A stretch of 10,845 bases of DNA from JBKPDV01 sp046728075 (GTDB taxonomy: Bacteria > Acidobacteriota > Thermoanaerobaculia > UBA5066 > Gp7-AA6). Position numbers and translations under genes: made by a program. The stretch covers positions 1-10,845 of the forward strand of contig JBKPDV010000022.1 of NCBI GenBank assembly GCA_046728075.1. The letters are read 5' to 3'. Of this stretch, positions 6,972 to 10,845 are shown piece after piece. Position 1 is the stretch's first letter, and each line of letters opens with the position of its first letter. The notes under the pieces are model-generated. The model ran no database searches. It saw nothing but the letters and a program-made list of their open reading frames with translations, and was not told the DNA's origin.

Positions 6972-6999
6972 CTGTCGACTGTCGACTGTCGACTGTCGA
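6972..6999 (+). repeat. Four tandem CTGTCGA heptanucleotides
   Basis: Four perfect head-to-tail copies of CTGTCGA lie in the nuoL-nuoM gap. Each junction also creates the palindrome GTCGAC, so the array can fold on itself in several registers. It is too short in unit and number to be a CRISPR, and non-coding because it lies between the nuoL stop and the favoured nuoM start. Confidence 0.95.
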
Positions 7000-7030
7000 C
7001 CAATCCGACCCAATGGGGAACCAGCGAATT

Positions 7031-7036
7031 GAGGAG
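7031..7036 (+). promoter_or_regulatory. Ribosome binding site deciding the nuoM start
   Basis: GAGGAG ends 3 nt before the ATG at 7040. The spacing is short but the match is good. The earlier in-frame ATG at 7013 has only CCAATCCGACCC in front of it, so 7040 is preferred. Confidence 0.6.
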
Positions 7037-7039
7037 TCG

Positions 7040-8644
7040 ATGAACCTACAGCAAATCCCGATTCTCTCCATCGTGGCGTACCTCCCCCTGGCAGGCGCGC
7101 TCCTTCTGATCTTCTTCTTTCCCAAAGAGAAGACGGGGCCGATCAAGGCGTTCGCGACGATCGTCGCCGGCCTGGACCTTCTTCTCTCGATTCCGCTCTG
7201 GCTCGCCTTCGACCGGGCGCGAGCCGGGTATCAGTTCGTCGAACGCGCGTCCTGGATCCCGTCACTCGGCGTGGAGTATCACTTCGGAATCGACGGTATC
7301 TCGCTCGTCCTCTTGCTCCTGACGACCTTCGTCGGCTTCATCGCCGTCTACTGTTCGTACACGGCGATTACCGAGCGGCAGAAGGAGTACTACATCCTGC
7401 TTCTGCTTCTGCAGACGTTCATGATCGGCACGTTCTGCTGCCTCGATTTCTTCCTCTTCTACGTTTTCTGGGAAATCATGCTCGTCCCGATGTACTTCCT
7501 GATCGGGGTGTGGGGAGGCCAGCGGCGTCTCTACGCGGCGATCAAGTTCTTCCTCTACACGCTCGCGGGCTCGGTGCTGATGCTGCTCGGCATCATCGCC
7601 CTCTACTTCGTCAACACGACCGGTTTCCTCGGTTACAAGGGACTCGGGAATGCGCCGACCTTTTCGATCGAAAAGCTGACTGCCGTCGCGGCCGGTATGC
7701 CGGTGGAGCTCCAGATCTGGCTCTTCTTCGCGTTCTTCTTCGGGTTCGCGATCAAGGTTCCGATGTTTCCCTTCCACACGTGGCTCCCCGATGCGCATAC
7801 CGAGGCGCCGACGGCGGGATCGGTCATCCTCGCCGCGGTGCTCTTGAAGATGGGAACCTATGGCTTCGTCCGTTTCTCCCTTCCCATGTTTCCCCAGGCG
7901 GTCCTGACGCCCTGGGTCACGGGCGTCATGGTGACCCTCGCGATCATCGGCATCGTCTACGGCGCGATGGTGACCCTCGTGCAGAAGGACATGAAGAAGC
8001 TGATTGCCTACTCCTCCGTCTCTCACCTCGGCTTCGTCATGCTGGGGATCTTCGCGCTCAACATGGCCGGAATTCAGGGCGCGATCCTGCAGATGGTCAA
8101 CCACGGGATCTCGACGGGCGCGCTCTTCCTTCTGGTGGGCATCCTCTACGAGCGCCGGCATACCCGGATGATCGCGGATTTCGGCGGGCTCGCCCGGCCG
8201 ATGCCACTCTACGCGACCTACTTCCTGATCATCGCCCTTTCCTCCATGGGTCTGCCGCTCTTGAACGGCTTCATCGGGGAGTTCGCCATTCTGCAGGGGG
8301 CGTTCGCCCGCAGCTTCTGGTGGGCGTTTTCAGCCGCGACCGGAATCGTACTCGGAGCCGCCTATCTGCTCTGGCTGTACCAGAGAGTCTTCTTCGGCGA
8401 AGTCTCGAATCCCGCCAATCAGAATCTTTCGGACCTGTCGCCGCGCGAGCAGCTGACGCTCGCTCCCCTCGTGCTGGCGGCCTTCTGGATCGGCCTCTAC
8501 CCCAGGCCGCTCTTCGAGGTTCTGCGCGTCCCCTCGGAGCAGATCGTCCGAGCCGTCTCAGGGAAGACGGAGACGCCGCCGGCCTTCGCCGCCGTCCCCG
8601 CTCCCGCGGACGCGGCGCCCGCTCCCGCGGAGGCGGCCCGTTGA
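7040..8644 (+). CDS. nuoM: NADH-quinone oxidoreductase subunit M, middle proton pump
   Basis: NuoM is the middle antiporter-like pump of the membrane arm. From the ATG at 7040 the product has 534 residues. The pump residues are E145 (FWEIMLVPMY), K239 (AIKVPMFPFHTWLPDAH), K270 (VLLKMGTYGF), H355 (VNHGISTGALF) and E414 (NGFIGEF). The terminal glutamate of the channel, instead of the lysine seen in NuoL and NuoN, is diagnostic of NuoM. The N-terminus has the expected first membrane helix right after MNLQQIPILS. The 7013 start would add nine polar residues and lacks a ribosome binding site. The last 25 or so residues are a Pro/Ala tail (PAPADAAPAPAEAAR) encoded by a 21 bp direct repeat. Its stop overlaps the nuoN start. 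Confidence 0.96.
   Translation: MNLQQIPILSIVAYLPLAGALLLIFFFPKEKTGPIKAFATIVAGLDLLLSIPLWLAFDRARAGYQFVERASWIPSLGVEYHFGIDGISLVLLLLTTFVGFIAVYCSYTAITERQKEYYILLLLLQTFMIGTFCCLDFFLFYVFWEIMLVPMYFLIGVWGGQRRLYAAIKFFLYTLAGSVLMLLGIIALYFVNTTGFLGYKGLGNAPTFSIEKLTAVAAGMPVELQIWLFFAFFFGFAIKVPMFPFHTWLPDAHTEAPTAGSVILAAVLLKMGTYGFVRFSLPMFPQAVLTPWVTGVMVTLAIIGIVYGAMVTLVQKDMKKLIAYSSVSHLGFVMLGIFALNMAGIQGAILQMVNHGISTGALFLLVGILYERRHTRMIADFGGLARPMPLYATYFLIIALSSMGLPLLNGFIGEFAILQGAFARSFWWAFSAATGIVLGAAYLLWLYQRVFFGEVSNPANQNLSDLSPREQLTLAPLVLAAFWIGLYPRPLFEVLRVPSEQIVRAVSGKTETPPAFAAVPAPADAAPAPAEAAR
8600..8640 (+). repeat. Two copies of a 21 bp direct repeat encoding the NuoM tail
   Basis: GCTCCCGCGGA occurs at 8600-8610 and again at 8621-8631, 21 bp apart and in frame, within a longer imperfect 21 bp duplication. 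It encodes the repeated APA(D/E)AA piece at the NuoM C-terminus. The second copy also contains the GGAGG at 8629-8633 that serves nuoN. Confidence 0.75.
8629..8633 (+). promoter_or_regulatory. Ribosome binding site deciding the nuoN TTG start
   Basis: GGAGG sits 7 nt before TTG at 8641, an ideal distance. It makes the unusual TTG codon the credible start of nuoN. Confidence 0.75.
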
Positions 8645-10092
8645 GAGTCGAAGCCTCCGACTGGTTTCTGCTGGCTCCCGAGCTGGCCTTGACGGCGTCC
8701 GGCCTGCTGTTGCTCGCTCTCGCGACCCTTTTTCCGAAGGCCAAAGAGGAATTTCTCGGATTTCTCTCGTTTCTCTCCATTGTCGTCACCGCCATCGTTC
8801 TCACGCTCGTCGCGGCAGCGGCTCCCCGGGGAAAGGGGCCGATCTTCGGAGGGATGTTCGTCCTCGACAACTTCGCGCTCTTCTTCAAGTACCTGATTCT
8901 TCTCTCCGTCGGGTTGACGATTCTGGCTTCGATCCAGTACGTCGGGGCGGCCGCCTACCCGGGAGGGGAGTACTACGCGCTTCTGCTCTTCACAGGCGTC
9001 GGGATGCTCTTCATGGTCTCGGGCAGCAACCTGATATCGATTTATGTCTCCCTCGAGCTGATGGCTCTGGCTTCCTACGTCCTGGCGGGATACTTCAAGG
9101 AAGAGCCGCGCTCGATGGAGGCGGCGCTGAAATACTTTGTGCTCGGGGCTTTTTCGTCGGGAGTCCTCCTCTATGGACTGTCTCTCGTCTACGGAATCTC
9201 GGGCCGCATGGGGCTGACCGATCTCGCGCAAATGACCACGACGGCAGACGACCGGCAGCTGGCGGGGCTGGGAATCCTGCTGGTCCTGGCCGGACTCCTC
9301 TTCAAGATCGCGGCCGTGCCGTTTCACGTGTGGACGCCCGACGTGTACGAGGGGTCGCCGACGCCGATCGCGGCGTTTTTCTCGGTCGGCCCGAAAGTCG
9401 CCGCCTACGCGATTCTGGCGCGGATCTTCTACGTCGCTTTCCCCAAGTTCCAGGCCGACTGGGGCCTCGTTGTCGCGATCGTGGCCGCCGCCACCCTGAT
9501 CTGGGGCAATCTCGCGGCCCTGCTTCAGACCAACGTCAAGCGGATGCTGGCCTACTCGTCGATCGCCCACGCGGGCTACGCGCTGCTGGGCGTTCTGGGG
9601 TTCCGCACCGCGTACGGGCTCTGGGGCGTGATGGTCTATCTGCTCGCCTACACATTCATGAACTTTGGCGCGTTCGCCCTCGTGATCTTCCTCGAGACGA
9701 AGGGCTATGCGGCCGAGACGGTTTCCGACTTCAACGGTCTCGCGCGCCGCAACATGCCGGCGGCCGTGACGATGCTGCTCTTTCTCCTGTCGCTTGCGGG
9801 AATTCCTCCGACGGCGGGTTTCATCGGCAAGTACTACCTCTTCACCGCCGCGATGAAGGCGGGTTACGCATGGCTCGCGGTCCTCGCGGTGCTGGCCTCG
9901 GCCGTCTCGCTCTTCTATTACTTCCGCATCGCCGCGGCGATGTTCTTTTCGGAGGCTGCGGGCGCGCGCCTTCAGACCTCCTATGCGCTGACGGCGGCCG
10001 TCGTCGTCTGCGCCGCGGGAACGCTCCTGATCGGAGTGGCGCCGGAGGGCGTGCTCGCGGTGTTGAAAACCTGCATTCCGGGCGGGTATTGA
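8641..10092 (+). CDS. nuoN: NADH-quinone oxidoreductase subunit N, proximal proton pump
   Basis: NuoN is the antiporter-like pump nearest the quinone module, next to NuoK. The 483-residue product is hydrophobic throughout with about 14 membrane helices. Key residues are E139 (VSLELMALASYVLAGY), K222 (LFKIAAVPFHVWTPDVYEG), K252 (VGPKVAAYA) and K397 (AGFIGKYYLF). They correspond to E133, K217, K247 and K395 of E. coli. The frame stays open far upstream into nuoM with no stop, but NuoN similarity begins at about the TTG (MRVEASDWFLLAPELALTAS). This TTG has a perfect GGAGG 7 nt upstream and overlaps the nuoM stop as TTGA. It is the last nuo gene and is followed by a 231 bp non-coding spacer. Confidence 0.96.
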   Translation: MRVEASDWFLLAPELALTASGLLLLALATLFPKAKEEFLGFLSFLSIVVTAIVLTLVAAAAPRGKGPIFGGMFVLDNFALFFKYLILLSVGLTILASIQYVGAAAYPGGEYYALLLFTGVGMLFMVSGSNLISIYVSLELMALASYVLAGYFKEEPRSMEAALKYFVLGAFSSGVLLYGLSLVYGISGRMGLTDLAQMTTTADDRQLAGLGILLVLAGLLFKIAAVPFHVWTPDVYEGSPTPIAAFFSVGPKVAAYAILARIFYVAFPKFQADWGLVVAIVAAATLIWGNLAALLQTNVKRMLAYSSIAHAGYALLGVLGFRTAYGLWGVMVYLLAYTFMNFGAFALVIFLETKGYAAETVSDFNGLARRNMPAAVTMLLFLLSLAGIPPTAGFIGKYYLFTAAMKAGYAWLAVLAVLASAVSLFYYFRIAAAMFFSEAAGARLQTSYALTAAVVVCAAGTLLIGVAPEGVLAVLKTCIPGGY

Positions 10093-10323
10093 CCGTCGCT
10101 CCCGCTCGCTCAGGATCTGGCCTTCGGCCACCGGCGCGCGGCTCGCGCGGATGCGCGCTCGACCGCCCGCCTGATCCTTCGCTCGCTCTCGCTCCCGCGT
10201 CGTGACGCGCCTGGGACCGGCGCGTCACGCCGCGAGCGGCTGTGTCCCCTTGTCGAAACGAAAGGTCGTCGCCTCTCGCCAGGATGAACCAGAGGTCATG
10301 GGATGGCGGAACAATAGGCCCTA
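10093..10323 (+). other. Intergenic spacer between the nuo and atp genes
   Basis: No plausible gene was seen on either strand. The first half is very GC-rich and low in complexity. It has TCGCTCCCGC twice (10096-10105 and 10189-10198), a small TGGCC-TTC-GGCCA hairpin at 10118-10130 and AGGATC/GATCCT at 10112-10117 and 10173-10178. A strong hairpin follows at 10201-10229. The last 90 bp are less GC-rich and are where a promoter for the atp genes would be expected, but no convincing -35/-10 pair was found. Confidence 0.7.
10201..10229 (+). terminator. Strong GC-rich hairpin, possible end of the nuo transcript
   Basis: CGTGACGCGCC (10201-10211) and GGCGCGTCACG (10219-10229) are perfectly complementary over 11 bp around a 7 nt loop. 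No U-tract follows, so intrinsic termination in the classical form is not shown. It may act as an RNA-stabilising end, a poorly U-dependent terminator or a protein site. Confidence 0.4.
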
Positions 10324-10557
10324 ATGCCGAACTACTATGCCGCTGTGTCCGAGCCCTCCTCCCGCTACCGCTTGATCGGCGAAGCGTCCGCGGCCGGACT
10401 GCTGTTCGTCCTCTCGCCGCTCGCGGGATACTTTCTCGGGAAGTGGCTTGGAGAGATGCTCGGCCTCGGCCTCATCCTCGCCTACGCGGGAGCGCTTCTG
10501 GGTCTCGTCTCGGCTTTCGTGAATCTGTTCCGGCTCGTGGGCCGAGCGACCCGGTGA
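10324..10557 (+). CDS. atpZ: AtpZ/AtpI-family small membrane protein of ATP synthase operon
   Basis: This 77-residue protein has two membrane helices, about residues 22-42 and 46-68, joined by a very short turn. The GYFLGKWLG segment (35-43) and the closing FVNLFRLVGR (65-74) match the AtpZ-type proteins encoded first in many bacterial F-ATPase operons. These have been linked with AtpI to Mg2+/Ca2+ transport or to c-ring assembly, and their role is not fully settled. The ATG has a weak AGG 5 nt upstream. Its stop overlaps the next gene as GTGA, and that neighbour looks like AtpI, which strengthens the call. Family membership is fairly sure; the exact function is not. Confidence 0.8.
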   Translation: MPNYYAAVSEPSSRYRLIGEASAAGLLFVLSPLAGYFLGKWLGEMLGLGLILAYAGALLGLVSAFVNLFRLVGRATR

Positions 10558-10845
10558 GCTCCGACGATATCGACGCGGTCGTTCGACGCGTCCGGACGCG
10601 TTCGCTGGCCAGCGGGGGCGCGGCGATCCTGGTGGGATTCCTCGTCGGATGGCGGGCCGGCGTCTCCTTGACAATCTCGGCGGCCGTCGTTATTTTCAGC
10701 TTTCTCGCGTTCGAGAAACTGACGGAACGTCTGGTTCACAGGCAATCCAGGTCCAGTGTCCGTCGACTGATCCCCCTGCTCCTGGTGACAATGGGCAGCC
10801 TGGTGCTCCTGGCGGTGGTTCTTCTGCGTTGGAAGGGTTTCGATC
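10554..10845 (+). CDS. atpI: Probable ATP synthase subunit I (AtpI), partial at window end
   Basis: The GTG at 10554 overlaps the preceding stop as GTGA and opens a frame that runs off the window after 97 residues. The product starts with a short charged segment (MSSDDIDAVVRRVRTR). A membrane hairpin follows at about residues 20-53 with the Gly-rich GFLVGWRAGVSL turn, then a basic stretch (ERLVHRQSRSSVRR, about 58-71) and a third membrane helix at about 72-91. This layout fits AtpI, an assembly factor for the c-ring of the F-ATPase, which usually follows atpZ and precedes atpB. Sequence likeness is weak, as is normal for this fast-changing family, so the name leans on position. The missing end should hold the last membrane helix. 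Confidence 0.65.
   Translation, partial: MSSDDIDAVVRRVRTRSLASGGAAILVGFLVGWRAGVSLTISAAVVIFSFLAFEKLTERLVHRQSRSSVRRLIPLLLVTMGSLVLLAVVLLRWKGFD

Noticed and set aside
6972..6999. CRISPR-like array
   Set aside because: The units are 7 bp with no spacers, and no cas genes are present. It is a simple tandem repeat.
7013..7039. Earlier ATG for nuoM
   Set aside because: It has no ribosome binding site and adds nine polar residues not typical of the family, while the ATG at 7040 has GAGGAG just upstream.
7510..8640. Open frame continuous with nuoN, suggesting a fusion or a much longer NuoN
   Set aside because: The upstream part lies out of frame inside nuoM, is rich in Arg/Pro/Gly and matches no protein. 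NuoN similarity begins at the TTG at 8641 with a good ribosome binding site.
8497..10131. 544-residue open frame on the - strand
   Set aside because: It is the mirror of nuoN and the end of nuoM. Its translation is highly charged and repetitive with no family likeness, as expected opposite a GC-rich membrane-protein gene. The + strand proteins here have clear motifs.
10230..10323. Promoter for the atp genes
   Set aside because: TTGTCG at 10250-10255 could be a -35 box, but no acceptable -10 box lies 16-18 bp downstream, and ACAATA at 10311-10316 has no matching -35 box. It is not reported as a feature.
1..10845. A previously undescribed multi-gene system, mobile element or defence locus
   Set aside because: Every substantial gene belongs to complex I or the ATP synthase accessory genes. 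No transposase, integrase, toxin, nuclease or unknown cargo gene is present. The only unexplained content is the intergenic repeats.

Overview
The window is a stretch of a high-GC bacterial chromosome with all genes on the + strand. It carries most of a respiratory complex I (NADH:quinone oxidoreductase, type I) operon followed by the start of an F-type ATP synthase operon. The order is (end of an upstream gene, perhaps nuoB) - nuoC - nuoD - nuoH - nuoI - nuoJ - nuoK - nuoL - nuoM - nuoN - about 230 bp spacer - atpZ-like - atpI-like (cut by the window end). All nine Nuo proteins look intact. The residues known to matter for quinone binding, Fe-S ligation and proton transfer are visible in them.

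The NADH-dehydrogenase module genes nuoE, nuoF and nuoG, which usually sit between nuoD and nuoH, are absent there. The layout matches the 11-gene nuoABCDHIJKLMN type. The window cannot show whether E/F/G are encoded elsewhere or whether another electron donor is used. NuoC and NuoD form the quinone/Fe-S connecting arm, NuoI carries two [4Fe-4S] clusters, NuoH completes the quinone chamber, NuoJ and NuoK form the membrane link, and NuoL, NuoM and NuoN are the three antiporter-like proton pumps. The proton gradient they make would drive the ATP synthase whose assembly/accessory genes follow.

Taxonomy can only be guessed. The high GC, separate nuoC and nuoD, the 11-gene order and the intergenic repeats would fit a soil or sediment phylum such as Acidobacteriota, but no marker gene here decides it.

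The coding content is ordinary housekeeping, and I found no new multi-gene system. The unusual part is the gaps. Several junctions are tight (ATGA, TTGA and GTGA overlaps, or a 13 bp gap), but four wider gaps are filled with repeats. There are two copies of one palindromic element (nuoC/nuoD and nuoJ/nuoK), a 27 bp-armed inverted repeat built of degenerate 7-mers (nuoD/nuoH), a short run of a different 7-mer (nuoJ/nuoK), and four perfect copies of a third 7-mer next to an 11 bp inverted repeat (nuoL/nuoM). The spacer after nuoN holds a strong GC-rich hairpin and no recognisable gene.
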